The notes beneath the pieces are model-generated. The model had not been told where the DNA came from, ran no database searches, and saw nothing but the letters and a program-made list of their open reading frames with translations. Of a stretch of DNA of 27,898 nucleotides, positions 1-7,721 are shown in pieces. Numbering within the stretch: position 1 is the first letter of the stretch; the number at the start of each line of letters is the position of its first letter. The position numbers and the translations under genes are program-made. Source of the stretch: Bacillota bacterium (GTDB lineage Bacteria > Bacillota > UBA4882 > UBA8346); NCBI GenBank assembly GCA_023426245.1, contig JAFABB010000021.1, positions 1 through 27,898 on the forward strand. The letters are read 5' to 3'.

Positions 1-113
1 TGACAATGGCGAGGGGGAACCACCCGTTCCCATCCCGAACACGGCAGTTAAGCCCCTCTGCGCTGATGGTACTTGTCGGGTAACCGGCTGGGAGAGTAAG
101 TCGTTGCCAGGAG
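1..113 (+). rRNA. rrf: 5S ribosomal RNA, 5' end cut by window edge
   Basis: The sequence has the conserved 5S core: the CCGAACACGG block, the AGTTAAGCCC block and the GATGGTACT segment in the usual order. The 3' strand GTTGCCAGGA would close the terminal helix with a 5' strand that begins a few bases before the window, so roughly five or six bases are missing. It is followed directly by an intrinsic terminator, as expected for the last gene of an rRNA operon. No tRNA gene follows it. Confidence 0.95.
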
Positions 114-122
114 TAATTTTTA

Positions 123-157
123 AAAGAAGATCTTGTGGAGACAAGATCTTCTTTTTT
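123..157 (+). terminator. Intrinsic terminator of the rRNA operon
   Basis: A perfect 14-bp stem (123-136 with 141-154) closes a GGAG loop and runs into a T tract. It lies 10 bases past the 5S 3' end, so it should end the rRNA transcript. Confidence 0.93.
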
Positions 158-299
158 ATTATTTCGTCCCTTGGTTTCTTCATATTTTAAATTTTTACCC
201 ATGAGTTTTATGCGGATCCTATCGGTTATTCAAAGGAAAAGGTAACGCCAATAAACCTAATTATATAGGGGTAAACCGAAAAAAGTTTAGTTCTTTTCT

Positions 300-329
300 T
301 TGGGATAATAACTGTCATAAGTACATAAT
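300..329 (+). promoter_or_regulatory. Candidate sigma-A promoter for the DUF2993 gene
   Basis: TTGGGA at 300-305 and CATAAT at 324-329 are separated by 18 bp. The -35 matches only four of six positions. The rest of the 158-366 gap is AT-rich and shows nothing else I can identify. Confidence 0.35.
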
Positions 330-366
330 AGTAATATCATTGATAATTGAGTCGGAGTGGTAAGCT

Positions 367-1125
367 TTGCATGATAGGAGTCAACTTCTTAAAGCGCTAA
401 GGGCTTTCTTAAAAATAAAAATGGTTAGGATAGGGGTTATTATCCTGACTGTTGTTTTTTTATTATTAGGAGTCCTTGAGTGTTGGCTTAATATTAAGGT
501 CCGAAAGAATTTGCGGCAATCTTTAGGTTGGGGTAATGGACCTCAGGTGAAAATTGAAGCAAATATCAATTGGCTGAGTTTAGTTGATGTTTTGAAAGGT
601 AGGGTTGGCCATCTAAGAATCGATGCCCACAATTGTCTCATTAGTAATCTGCGTTTTGCTGAACTGCATCTGATCAATGAAGGATTTACTTTTAATTTTC
701 CCGTATTATTTCGGAAACACCGTTTGGAACTCATTCACCTTAATTCTACCAAAATTCAGGCTTTGGTTACTGCCGCCGATTTTAGTGATTATGTCGGTTT
801 ATTTTATCCGGAGTTTAAACCACGGCTAACCATCATTTCAGGAGAGCTCATCTTTTCGGGTAGGGCTCGTCTATTCGGGAAACCTCTTCCTATAGAACTC
901 GGCGGTTTTATGAAAATCGTTCCTCCTAAAAGTTTGCGTTTTTATCCCACGCAGTTGCGGATATCGGGGCGTACGGCCCCTCCGGATTTGTTGAACTTCC
1001 TTGGCAGTCAGATTCCCTTGAAATTCCAGGTACTGGGGAAATGGCCCTTTGCCCTCACTTCAATTGATTTGGGGAATGGTTCGGTCGTGTTGAATTTAAT
1101 AGAAAATAATGCCGGCAGTCGCTAG
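367..1125 (+). CDS. DUF2993 / LmeA-like membrane-anchored phospholipid-binding protein
   Basis: The 252-residue product has a basic N-terminus, one membrane segment at about residues 20-41 and an extracytoplasmic beta-rich domain. The VKIEANINWLSLVDVLKGRV stretch and the following LRIDAHNC fit the DUF2993 pattern, in which a short hydrophobic segment leads to a glycine-rich turn and alternating strands. LmeA of mycobacteria, in this family, is a periplasmic phospholipid-binding protein needed for lipoglycan maturation. Function here is by family only. The TTG start at 367 is preferred because GGAG lies 9 bases upstream; an internal ATG at 421 has no RBS and would cut into the membrane anchor. 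It stands alone between the rRNA operon and the glycerol regulon. Confidence 0.7.
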   Translation: MHDRSQLLKALRAFLKIKMVRIGVIILTVVFLLLGVLECWLNIKVRKNLRQSLGWGNGPQVKIEANINWLSLVDVLKGRVGHLRIDAHNCLISNLRFAELHLINEGFTFNFPVLFRKHRLELIHLNSTKIQALVTAADFSDYVGLFYPEFKPRLTIISGELIFSGRARLFGKPLPIELGGFMKIVPPKSLRFYPTQLRISGRTAPPDLLNFLGSQIPLKFQVLGKWPFALTSIDLGNGSVVLNLIENNAGSR

Positions 1126-1290
1126 TTTTTTTCATGATGGTCAGTCGGTCTGGAAACCGAAAAGCAAGTTCTTCTGGTTTGCTGCAAGGGGATCATATCG
1201 TAGACGGTGTCTTTAAGAAATGCAAAAATAAATTAATTATTTATTAAGAAAGTAAAACTTTTTGCAGGAAAAGAAAGGATCATATCGAAA

Positions 1291-1318
1291 TTTACTACTA
1301 ATTATTATTTGGTATAAT
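1291..1318 (+). promoter_or_regulatory. Candidate extended -10 promoter of the glpP-glpF-glpK operon
   Basis: TATAAT at 1313-1318 is preceded by TGG, giving an extended -10 element. TTTACT at 1291-1296 is a four-of-six -35 at 16-bp spacing. Transcription from about 1325 would give a leader of about 230 nt before the terminator at 1512-1560. A weaker alternative is TTGAAC (1426) with TAGGAT (1449). Confidence 0.5.
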
Positions 1319-1490
1319 TTTAATATAATATTGATGGTATCTAAATTACTCGTAATCTGATTACGGCCACCATCCGATAATGGATGTAATCTTTTAAAGG
1401 ATTTGGAGAAAAAGGGTTTATATTTTTGAACGTTCGCATATATATTAATAGGATCTAAAATATAAAGTATTCTATAGTATAAGTAAAACG

Positions 1491-1520
1491 TATTATGGTG
1501 GAGATGAGGAGACCATAATA
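1491..1520 (+). promoter_or_regulatory. Predicted GlpP-responsive antiterminator hairpin
   Basis: TATTATGGT (1491-1499) pairs perfectly with ACCATAATA (1512-1520), leaving a 12-nt purine-rich loop containing GGAGATGAGGAG. The same ACCATAATA is the left arm of the terminator that follows, so the two stems exclude one another. A motif with nearly the same loop, TGGAGAAGCGGAGA, precedes the G3P oxidation operon at 4841. GlpP proteins are known to act by antitermination on glp leader mRNA; that this hairpin is the binding site is inference. Confidence 0.65.
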
Positions 1521-1560
1521 GCTTCACTGCTTGGTTAGTGATGTTATTATGGTTTTTTTT
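1512..1560 (+). terminator. Leader terminator upstream of glpP
   Basis: ACCATAATA (1512-1520) pairs with TATTATGGT (1545-1553), with a further CACT/AGTG pairing inside (1525-1528 with 1537-1540), followed by a run of eight T. Its position before glpP and its competition with the upstream stem indicate regulated attenuation rather than simple termination. Confidence 0.8.
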
Positions 1561-1603
1561 ATTGTTTAAACAAATTCAAATTCGTTAGCTGGTGAATATT
1601 GAA

Positions 1604-2170
1604 ATGCAAAGTGAAAATTTATGCAGCCGTTATTTTGATAATCCGATTATTGCGGCAGTAAGAGATGTTAAAGACTTGGAGGAATCACTTCAAAGCAGGG
1701 TAAGCGCAATTTTTTTGTTATCGGGTACGCTTTTAAATATTAAACAATTGGTTTTGCAATGTAAAGGGAAAAAGTATGTTTTTTTGCATACGGACTTGAT
1801 AGAAGGTTTAGCCAACGATATCTGGGCTATGCGATATTTAGCTGATGTTGTGAAACCCGATGGTATCATTTCAACCCGTAGTAATGTGATTAAGTACGGA
1901 AAAGAATTAGGATTATTTACAATCCAGCGATATTTTTGTATGGATTCCCTTGCGCTTCATACCGGAATCAAAGCTATTGGGCAAGCAGATCCCGATGCTG
2001 TGGAATTATTACCGGGGATTGTTCCACGGGTGGTAGAATATATGGTTTCTCAAGTTAAAAAGCCGATTATTACTGGCGGTATGATCAGTTCCAAAGCGGA
2101 TGTGATTGAAGCTTTAAAAAGAAAAGCCGTTGCAATATCAACCAGTTGTAAGGAATTATGGAATGAGTAA
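1604..2170 (+). CDS. glpP: Glycerol-3-phosphate responsive antiterminator GlpP
   Basis: The product of about 188 residues matches the GlpP family along its length: PIIAAVRDVKDLEESLQ near the N-terminus, FLHTDLIEGLANDIWAMRYL, the DGIISTRSN segment, ADPDAVELLPGIVP and the C-terminal KPIITGGMISSKADVIEAL. The fold resembles a small phosphate-binding TIM barrel in which the last segment would hold the G3P phosphate. In Bacillus, GlpP with G3P binds glp leader mRNA and prevents termination. The ATG at 1604 is chosen because GGTGA at 1591-1595 is at proper distance; a GTG at 1592 in the same frame lacks an RBS. It is first in an operon with glpF and glpK and lies behind its own attenuator, so autoregulation is likely. 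Confidence 0.9.
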   Translation: MQSENLCSRYFDNPIIAAVRDVKDLEESLQSRVSAIFLLSGTLLNIKQLVLQCKGKKYVFLHTDLIEGLANDIWAMRYLADVVKPDGIISTRSNVIKYGKELGLFTIQRYFCMDSLALHTGIKAIGQADPDAVELLPGIVPRVVEYMVSQVKKPIITGGMISSKADVIEALKRKAVAISTSCKELWNE

Positions 2171-2235
2171 TTTCATGATTACCGGTCGTAACCACAGTTG
2201 AAATTTGAGCAAATGAAACGGTCTATGATAATTAC

Positions 2236-2269
2236 GGCCGAGAATTCTGTAGAATTGGGGCGCCTTTTT
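2236..2269 (+). terminator. Weak terminator-like hairpin between glpP and glpF
   Basis: AATTCT (2243-2248) pairs with AGAATT (2251-2256) over a two-base loop, flanked by GGC/GCC and followed by TTTTT. The mismatched purine stretch in the middle weakens it. It may partly separate glpP from glpFK expression. The TGGAGA-type motif of the other two leaders is absent from this gap. A strong RBS-like AAAGGAGGTGA at 2295-2305 in the same gap serves no visible gene. Confidence 0.4.
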
Positions 2270-2376
2270 ATCTAAATTTTGTTCGCTTGTAATAAAGGAG
2301 GTGAAAGGATCAAAAAATTGAGCGTTTATTTTTGTCCATGGTAGGAATGGAGTAATGAAAAAGGGAGGTTTGATCG

Positions 2377-3114
2377 ATGAGTAATTTTTTTGGTGAGTTT
2401 ATGGGTACGATGGTGCTGATCATTTTCGGCAATGGGGTCGTGGCCAACACCAATCTAAAAAAGTCCAAAGCCGAAGGTGCTGGTTGGGTCAATATTACCA
2501 TTGGATGGGGTATCGGTGTGATGATGGGAGTATTTACCGCTATTGCCTGTGGCGGCACAGGCGACATCAATCCTGCCTCTACTCTGGCAGGCCTTATGAA
2601 TGGCGTTTATAATGCACCGCAGGCTTTCATAATGATGTTGGGGCAATTGCTGGGAGGTTTTTGTGGCGGGGTGATAACTTGGCTGGTCTTCTTGCCGCAC
2701 TGGGCAGCTACTGAAGATCAAGGCGCAAAGTTGGGCGTTTTTAGCACCGGTCCGGCTATCCGTAATTATCCCTCCAACTTGCTAACTGAAATTATCGGTA
2801 CAATCATCCTTATTGTTGGGGCTTATGCCATTGCCTCGAAGACGGTGGCGGTATCAACCGGAGGTTCAATCACTCCTGGTCTTGGACCATTTTTAGTAGG
2901 CATATTAGTCTGGGGCATTGGTACCTGTTTGGGAGGGCCAACCGGTTATGCTATCAATCCGGCTCGTGATTTGGGACCGCGTATTGCTCACGCTGTTTTA
3001 CCCATTGCCGGAAAAGGAGGTTCAGATTGGCAGTATTCCTGGGTCCCGGTATTGGGCCCATTCATCGGCGCAGTTATTGCTTTTGGTATTGCTAAAGGGG
3101 TTGGTTTGATTTAA
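2377..3114 (+). CDS. glpF: Glycerol uptake facilitator (aquaglyceroporin, MIP family)
   Basis: The 245-residue membrane protein has the duplicated MIP architecture of two half-repeats with six membrane helices. The first NPA box is in GDINPASTLAG and the second in GYAINPARDLGPRI; the aspartate after the second NPAR is the usual mark of glycerol-conducting members. The first box has ASP-ILE before NPA where most members have HIS-LEU, and Ser-Thr after it instead of Val-Thr, a variant seen in some Firmicute facilitators. GGGAGG lies 8-9 bases before the ATG. It lies 41 bp before glpK, so channel and kinase should be made together and trap glycerol as G3P. Confidence 0.93.
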   Translation: MSNFFGEFMGTMVLIIFGNGVVANTNLKKSKAEGAGWVNITIGWGIGVMMGVFTAIACGGTGDINPASTLAGLMNGVYNAPQAFIMMLGQLLGGFCGGVITWLVFLPHWAATEDQGAKLGVFSTGPAIRNYPSNLLTEIIGTIILIVGAYAIASKTVAVSTGGSITPGLGPFLVGILVWGIGTCLGGPTGYAINPARDLGPRIAHAVLPIAGKGGSDWQYSWVPVLGPFIGAVIAFGIAKGVGLI

Positions 3115-3155
3115 CTGTAAAAAGAGAAAGAAATAAAAAGGGAGGGGAGCTATTG

Positions 3156-4649
3156 ATGGCCCCAAAATATATACTAGCCATGGACCAGGGTACTACCAGT
3201 TCCCGCACAATTATTTTTGATGCCGCGGGCAAGCCGGTCGTTTCTTTTAACAAAGAATTTGAGCAAATATACCCGAAGGCCGGTTGGGTCGAACATAATC
3301 CCCTGGATATCTGGAATTCCCAGTTGGAAACCGTTCAATCCGCCATCGCCAAGCTTGGGATAGAACCGGCGGATATCGCGGCGATTGGGATTACCAACCA
3401 ACGGGAAACAACCATTGTTTGGGATAAGGAAACAGGAAAACCGATTTATAATGCTATTGTCTGGCAGTGTCGCCGCACTGCTTCCATCTGTAACGAGCTC
3501 AAGGCTAAAGGTTGGATCGATAAAATCCGCTCTAAAACAGGCCTGGTAGTGGATGCCTACTTCTCAGGCACCAAGATCAAATGGATTTTAGACAATGTAG
3601 CCGGTGCCCGTGAGAGGGCAGAAAAAGGTGAACTTCTTTTCGGAAATGTGGACAGCTGGCTAATTTGGAAATTGACTGGGGGAAAAGTTCATGTAACTGA
3701 TTATTCGAATGCTTCCCGGACCATGATTTTCAATATTCATAAGTTGGACTGGGATGATGAAATATTAGCTGAATTAAATATCCCCCGTAGTATGCTGCCG
3801 GAGGTTAATCCGTCCAGTTTCGTTTATGGTCAGACCGCTGCGGGGGTTTTCGGGGCGGCAGTTCCCATTGCAGGTATTGCCGGGGACCAGCAGGCGGCGC
3901 TTTTTGGGCAGGCATGCTTTCAGCCGGGTATGGCCAAAAACACTTACGGTACCGGTTGTTTTATGCTGATGAATACCGGTGAGAAAGCAGTGCCTTCCCA
4001 GAACGGCCTGGTGACTACCATTGCCTGGGGCCTGGGAGGCAAGGTGGAATATGCTTTGGAAGGCAGTATTTTCATAGCTGGCGCCGTCGTACAATGGTTG
4101 CGGGATGAATTGCAAATGATTGATAGCGCGCCTCAAAGTGAGGAATACGCCACCCGAGTGGAAGATACCAATGGTGTTTATCTGGTGCCGGCTTTTGTAG
4201 GATTGGGGGCTCCATACTGGGATATGTATGCCCGAGGTACCATGGTTGGCTTAACCAGAGGTGCCAAACGGGAACATATTGTCAGGGCGGCACTGGAGGC
4301 CATCGCCTATCAGAGCCGGGACGTGTTGGAAGCCATGCAAAAAGACGCCGGAATCACCTTGCAGGCATTGAAGGTTGACGGAGGGGCGGTTAAAAATAAT
4401 TTCTTGATGCAATTCCAGTCCGATATTTTGGGAGTGCCGGTTAACCGGCCGGTAGTGAATGAAACCACTGCCCTTGGAGCTGCCTATCTTGCCGGTTTGG
4501 CGGTGGGCTATTGGGAAAGCAAGACTGAAATCGCCGAAAAATGGGATGTTGACCGTAACTTCCAACCTGAAATGAATATCCAGAGACGGGAAGATTTGTA
4601 CCGGGGCTGGAAGAAAGCAGTTGAACGGGCCCGCAATTGGGAGGAGTAG
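3156..4649 (+). CDS. glpK: Glycerol kinase
   Basis: The 497-residue product is a full-length FGGY-family glycerol kinase: DQGTTSSRTIIFD at residues 9-21 binds phosphate, GITNQRET and VWQCRR contact glycerol, AGDQQAALFGQ and NTYGTGCFMLMNTGEKAV form the central nucleotide-binding part, and GGAVKNNFLMQFQSDI lies near the C-terminus. It phosphorylates glycerol to G3P, the inducer of GlpP. The ATG at 3156 sits after GGGAGGGGAGC; a TTG immediately before it is less likely. In many low-GC Gram-positive kinases a histidine in the loop before VPIAG is phosphorylated by the PTS protein HPr; here the corresponding loop SSFVYGQTAAGVFGAA has no histidine, so that control is probably absent. A strong terminator follows. 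Confidence 0.97.
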   Translation: MAPKYILAMDQGTTSSRTIIFDAAGKPVVSFNKEFEQIYPKAGWVEHNPLDIWNSQLETVQSAIAKLGIEPADIAAIGITNQRETTIVWDKETGKPIYNAIVWQCRRTASICNELKAKGWIDKIRSKTGLVVDAYFSGTKIKWILDNVAGARERAEKGELLFGNVDSWLIWKLTGGKVHVTDYSNASRTMIFNIHKLDWDDEILAELNIPRSMLPEVNPSSFVYGQTAAGVFGAAVPIAGIAGDQQAALFGQACFQPGMAKNTYGTGCFMLMNTGEKAVPSQNGLVTTIAWGLGGKVEYALEGSIFIAGAVVQWLRDELQMIDSAPQSEEYATRVEDTNGVYLVPAFVGLGAPYWDMYARGTMVGLTRGAKREHIVRAALEAIAYQSRDVLEAMQKDAGITLQALKVDGGAVKNNFLMQFQSDILGVPVNRPVVNETTALGAAYLAGLAVGYWESKTEIAEKWDVDRNFQPEMNIQRREDLYRGWKKAVERARNWEE

Positions 4650-4657
4650 TTCCTAAT

Positions 4658-4698
4658 TCGTATGAGAGGCCTCATAAACAGCCTTTCATACGATTTTT
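4658..4698 (+). terminator. Intrinsic terminator of glpP-glpF-glpK
   Basis: A 13-bp stem with a single G-T pair (4658-4670 with 4681-4693) encloses a 10-base loop and runs into five T. It starts nine bases past the glpK stop. Confidence 0.92.
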
Positions 4699-4839
4699 CC
4701 AAAAATCGGACGAGTTCAAGCGAGGGGGATGAAATTCAATTTTTAGCCTTGGGCAAAACTGTTTAAAACCTTTTTGAGAGCGATGAAGGATTAATCTCCA
4801 AAAGGTGTGAAGTTTAAGTGAATATTAGAAAATAGTTAG

Positions 4840-4859
4840 ATGGAGAAGCGGAGAACCAT
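4840..4859 (+). promoter_or_regulatory. Second predicted GlpP RNA target hairpin
   Basis: ATGG (4840-4843) pairs with CCAT (4856-4859) around a 12-nt purine loop. TGGAGAAGCGGAGA here differs at two positions from TGGAGATGAGGAGA in the glpP leader, and both are followed by a CCAT strand that also feeds the downstream terminator. The match of sequence, loop size and position in two glp leaders supports a shared protein-binding site. Confidence 0.6.
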
Positions 4860-4976
4860 ATTACTATTGGGGCTATACTAAAAAGAACTTCAAAGTCCAA
4901 GATATACAGGATAAAGCATGTCTGGGGACTTTATGTGACTTTTTAGATAATCCCTGGGTGTGGTTCTTTGTTTTTT
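4852..4976 (+). terminator. Predicted regulated terminator in the second glp leader
   Basis: AGAACCA (4852-4858) pairs with TGGTTCT (4961-4967), extendable by two G-U pairs, and is followed by TTTGTTTTTT. The left arm overlaps the GlpP-type hairpin. The loop is about 100 nt and includes an internal 7-bp stem, so the fold is less certain than in the glpP leader. Confidence 0.5.
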
Positions 4977-4992
4977 AAAAGGGGGACTTCCA

Positions 4993-6438
4993 GTGTACGA
5001 CTTAATAATCATTGGTGGTGGAGTCATTGGCTGTAGCATGGCCCGTGAGTTATCCCGCTATCAATTGAAAACTCTGCTTTTAGAAAAAGAATCCGATCTA
5101 GCCTGTGGGACATCAAAAAGTAACAGCGCCATCATTCATGCGGGATTTGATCCTGAGCCGGGTACTTTAAAAGCCAAATTGAATGTTGAGGGTAACGCCA
5201 TGTATTCCCTAATCAGCGAGGAGCTTGATGTGCCTTTTCAGCGTATCGGTTCACTGGTGGTGGCTTTTCATGAGGAAGAAATTTCATTTCTTGAACAGCT
5301 CCATCAGCGAGGATTGACCAATGGTGTTTCCAAAATGAAAATGATGGGTCGGAATGAATTGAAAACCAGAGAGCCTTTCATTTCTGATGGGGCTTTAGTC
5401 GCGCTATACGCCGAAACGGCCGGTATTATTTGCCCGTTTACTTTAACCCTGGCTACTGCGGAGAATGCGGCTGAGAACGGAGTAAAATTCCGCTTGGATA
5501 CGGAAGTTACTGCCATTCACGTCCGTAACGACAATCATTTCATAATTGAAACCAACCAAGGCCGCTTTGAATCGAAATATGTGGTGAATGCCACCGGGGT
5601 ATTTGGAGATCAAATTCATCATCTCATCGGCGAAGAGTCGTTTTCCATTAAGCCCCGCAGGGGAGAGTATTGTATTCTGGATAAAGAACAGGGATATCTG
5701 GCGAAGTCGGTCATTTTTACGGTCCCTACCAAAATGGGCAAAGGGATCCTGGTTGCCCCGACAGTGGATGGTAATTTATTAATCGGACCCACGGCAGCCG
5801 ACATCGAAGATAAAGAAGATACAGCCACTACGGCCGAAGGGTTGCGACAAGTTATGGATGGCGCCAGGAGACTGGTCCCCACGATTCAAGCAGCTAAGGT
5901 TATAACTTCTTTTGCTGGACTCAGGGCAGTTCCGGATACCAATGATTTTGTCATCGGCCCCTCCTTAAAGGTCAAGGGATTTGTTAATGCTGTCGGAATA
6001 GAGTCGCCGGGACTCACTGCCGCACCCGCAATCGCTAAAATGGTGTGCGAAATTTTGGAAGACCAGGGTTTAACCATGAAGGCCAAGAAGAATTTTAAGC
6101 CCAAACGGCGGCCAGTGGTGCGTTTTCGCGAATTGACATTGGCCGAGCAACGAAAGTTGATCCGGGAAAATCCTGCTTATGGCAGGATCATCTGCCGCTG
6201 TGAAACTATAACCGAGGGGGAGATTTTAGACGCTATTCGTCGGCCATTGGGGGCCCGTAATTTGGATGGTCTGAAACGCAGGGTAAGAACAGGTGCTGGC
6301 AGATGCCAGGGAGGTTTTTGTACTCCGCGGGTGGCGGAGATTTTGGCGCGGGAACTTAAAATATCTGTCAATCAAGTAACGAAATGCGGACGGCGTTCTT
6401 TGATACTCGATGGCAAAATCAAAGCTGAAAATGAGTAA
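4993..6438 (+). CDS. glpA: GlpA-like FAD-dependent glycerol-3-phosphate dehydrogenase with BFD [2Fe-2S] domain
   Basis: The 481-residue product starts with the FAD-binding motif IIIGGGVIGCSMARELSRY, continues with a DAO-type oxidoreductase fold (residues to about 370), and ends with a BFD-like domain whose cysteines C401, C403, C438 and C443 form a C-x-C plus C-x4-C set expected to bind [2Fe-2S]. This matches short GlpA-type proteins of anaerobes that oxidise G3P to DHAP. The GTG at 4993 is the start: AAAAGGGGGA is 7-9 bases upstream, whereas an upstream in-frame GTG at 4960 lies inside the leader terminator. It is first in a three-gene operon. No GlpC membrane subunit gene is present. Confidence 0.88.
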   Translation: MYDLIIIGGGVIGCSMARELSRYQLKTLLLEKESDLACGTSKSNSAIIHAGFDPEPGTLKAKLNVEGNAMYSLISEELDVPFQRIGSLVVAFHEEEISFLEQLHQRGLTNGVSKMKMMGRNELKTREPFISDGALVALYAETAGIICPFTLTLATAENAAENGVKFRLDTEVTAIHVRNDNHFIIETNQGRFESKYVVNATGVFGDQIHHLIGEESFSIKPRRGEYCILDKEQGYLAKSVIFTVPTKMGKGILVAPTVDGNLLIGPTAADIEDKEDTATTAEGLRQVMDGARRLVPTIQAAKVITSFAGLRAVPDTNDFVIGPSLKVKGFVNAVGIESPGLTAAPAIAKMVCEILEDQGLTMKAKKNFKPKRRPVVRFRELTLAEQRKLIRENPAYGRIICRCETITEGEILDAIRRPLGARNLDGLKRRVRTGAGRCQGGFCTPRVAEILARELKISVNQVTKCGRRSLILDGKIKAENE

Positions 6439-6452
6439 AGGAGTGATTTGAA

Positions 6453-7721
6453 TTGGAGTATGATATCGTAATTATCGGTTCGGGACCAGCCGGTTTAGCA
6501 GCCGCCGCTGCCGCATATGAACAAGGCGTTCAAAGTATTTTAGTGATTGAACGGGACCGGGAATTGGGGGGCATTCTCCAGCAATGCATTCATAACGGCT
6601 TCGGTTTGTTTTATTTCAAGGAAGAACTCAGTGGACCCGAATATGCATTGCGGTTTATCAATAAAATAAAGAGTTACGGAATTGAGTACAAGTTAAATAC
6701 CATGGTGATTGATATTACTCCAGAGAAAAAAGTCGTCGCGATTAATAAGGAAGAAGGTCTGGTGGAGATTAAAGCGAAAGCTATTGTGCTGTGCATGGGC
6801 TGCCGGGAAAGAAGCCGGGGAGCGATAAATATTCCAGGTACGCGTCCGGCCGGAATTTACACGGCGGGTACGGCTCAGCGCTTTGTGAATATGGAAGGAT
6901 ATATGCCGGGAAAAGAAATCGTCATTTTAGGTTCGGGGGATATCGGTTTGATTATGGCTAGGCGTCTTAGGCTGGAAGGGGCTCGGGTAAAGGCGGTTAT
7001 CGAAATATTGCCTTACTCCAGCGGTCTGACCCGGAATATTGTTCAATGTCTGCAGGATTACGATATTCCTTTGTACTTCAGCCATACGATTACTCAAATT
7101 CATGGCAGGGACCGAGTCAGCAGTATCAGCTTTGCTAGAGTGGATGAAAATCGCAGGCCCATTTTAACAACGGAGCAAGAGATTTCTTGTGATACCCTGC
7201 TCTTATCGGTAGGGCTGATTCCAGAGAATGAACTATCCAAAAAGGCTGATGTCGAAATGGATCCGGTGACCGACGGTCCGGTCGTCAATGAAATCATGGA
7301 ATCTTCGGTTAAAGGCATATTTGCCTGCGGAAATGTTGTTCATGTTCATGATTTGGTGGATAACGTCACTAAAGAAAGTGAGTTGGCGGGCCGTAATGCC
7401 GCAAATTATATACTTTCTCAGATTAAGCCGGCTGTTGGGAGCATAAAACTGATGAATGGCAGTGGAGTTGCTTATGTCGTCCCTCAAATTATTCATCCCG
7501 GGAATATGGAGGAACAGCTTACTTTATATCTCAGGGTAAAGAATATTTATAAAGGCGCCAGGCTTAATGCGAAGATGGGGGATGGGGTTATAAGGTCAAG
7601 CAAAAAACTCATTATGGTGCCGGGGGAAATGCAGACCATTACTGTGAAAAAGGATGAATTATTAAAAAACGGCGGGGATCACCTGGTGATCGAAGTCGTA
7701 GAGAAAGGAGAATCAAAATGA
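6453..7721 (+). CDS. FAD/NAD(P)-dependent oxidoreductase of the G3P oxidation module
   Basis: The 422-residue product has an N-terminal FAD Rossmann motif (GSGPAGLAAAAAAYEQG), a second dinucleotide motif in the middle (LGSGDIGLIMARRLRLEGA) and a C-terminal FAD motif (GIFACGNVVHVHDLVDNVT), the plan of pyridine nucleotide-disulfide-type reductases. A CMGC pair lies at the end of the first domain (LCMGCRERSRGAINIPG), a place used for redox cysteines or cluster ligands in related proteins. The TTG start at 6453 is fixed by AAAGGAG nine bases upstream. It starts 14 bp after the GlpA-like gene and overlaps the DUF1667 gene by 4 bp, so the three proteins are probably one complex, with this subunit passing electrons to or from NAD(P). 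The electron acceptor is inference. Confidence 0.85.
   Translation: MEYDIVIIGSGPAGLAAAAAAYEQGVQSILVIERDRELGGILQQCIHNGFGLFYFKEELSGPEYALRFINKIKSYGIEYKLNTMVIDITPEKKVVAINKEEGLVEIKAKAIVLCMGCRERSRGAINIPGTRPAGIYTAGTAQRFVNMEGYMPGKEIVILGSGDIGLIMARRLRLEGARVKAVIEILPYSSGLTRNIVQCLQDYDIPLYFSHTITQIHGRDRVSSISFARVDENRRPILTTEQEISCDTLLLSVGLIPENELSKKADVEMDPVTDGPVVNEIMESSVKGIFACGNVVHVHDLVDNVTKESELAGRNAANYILSQIKPAVGSIKLMNGSGVAYVVPQIIHPGNMEEQLTLYLRVKNIYKGARLNAKMGDGVIRSSKKLIMVPGEMQTITVKKDELLKNGGDHLVIEVVEKGESK

Larger units (their letters stand above)
1126..1603 (+). other. Long AT-rich intergenic region and structured leader upstream of glpP
   Basis: No gene is supported here. It holds an 11-bp direct repeat GGATCATATCG (1190-1200 and 1277-1287), an AT-only palindrome (1227-1245), a promoter candidate (1291-1318), and a leader with nested pairings: GATGGT (1333-1338) with ACCATC (1369-1374) enclosing CGTAAT (1351-1356) with ATTACG (1360-1365), then CATCC/GGATG just downstream. 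The 3' end of the leader carries the antiterminator and terminator pair described separately. Confidence 0.7.
4699..4992 (+). other. Leader region of the G3P oxidation operon
   Basis: No gene is supported. The upstream half (to about 4835) should contain the promoter but I see no convincing -35/-10 pair. The downstream half carries the GlpP-type motif at 4840-4859, an internal stem AAAGTCC/GGACTTT (4892-4898 with 4926-4932), and a terminator-like 3' end at 4961-4976, directly followed by the RBS of the next gene. Confidence 0.65.

Noticed and set aside
1237..1527. 96-codon minus-strand frame in the glpP leader
   Set aside because: AT-rich with poor composition, and it runs over the promoter and the attenuator.
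2301..2321. Short frame after a very strong RBS (AAAGGAGGTGA) before glpF
   Set aside because: It has only six codons and the start overlaps the RBS; no sign of a leader peptide.
4960..4992. Upstream start of the GlpA-like gene
   Set aside because: These codons are the terminator arm and T tract; the true RBS lies after them.
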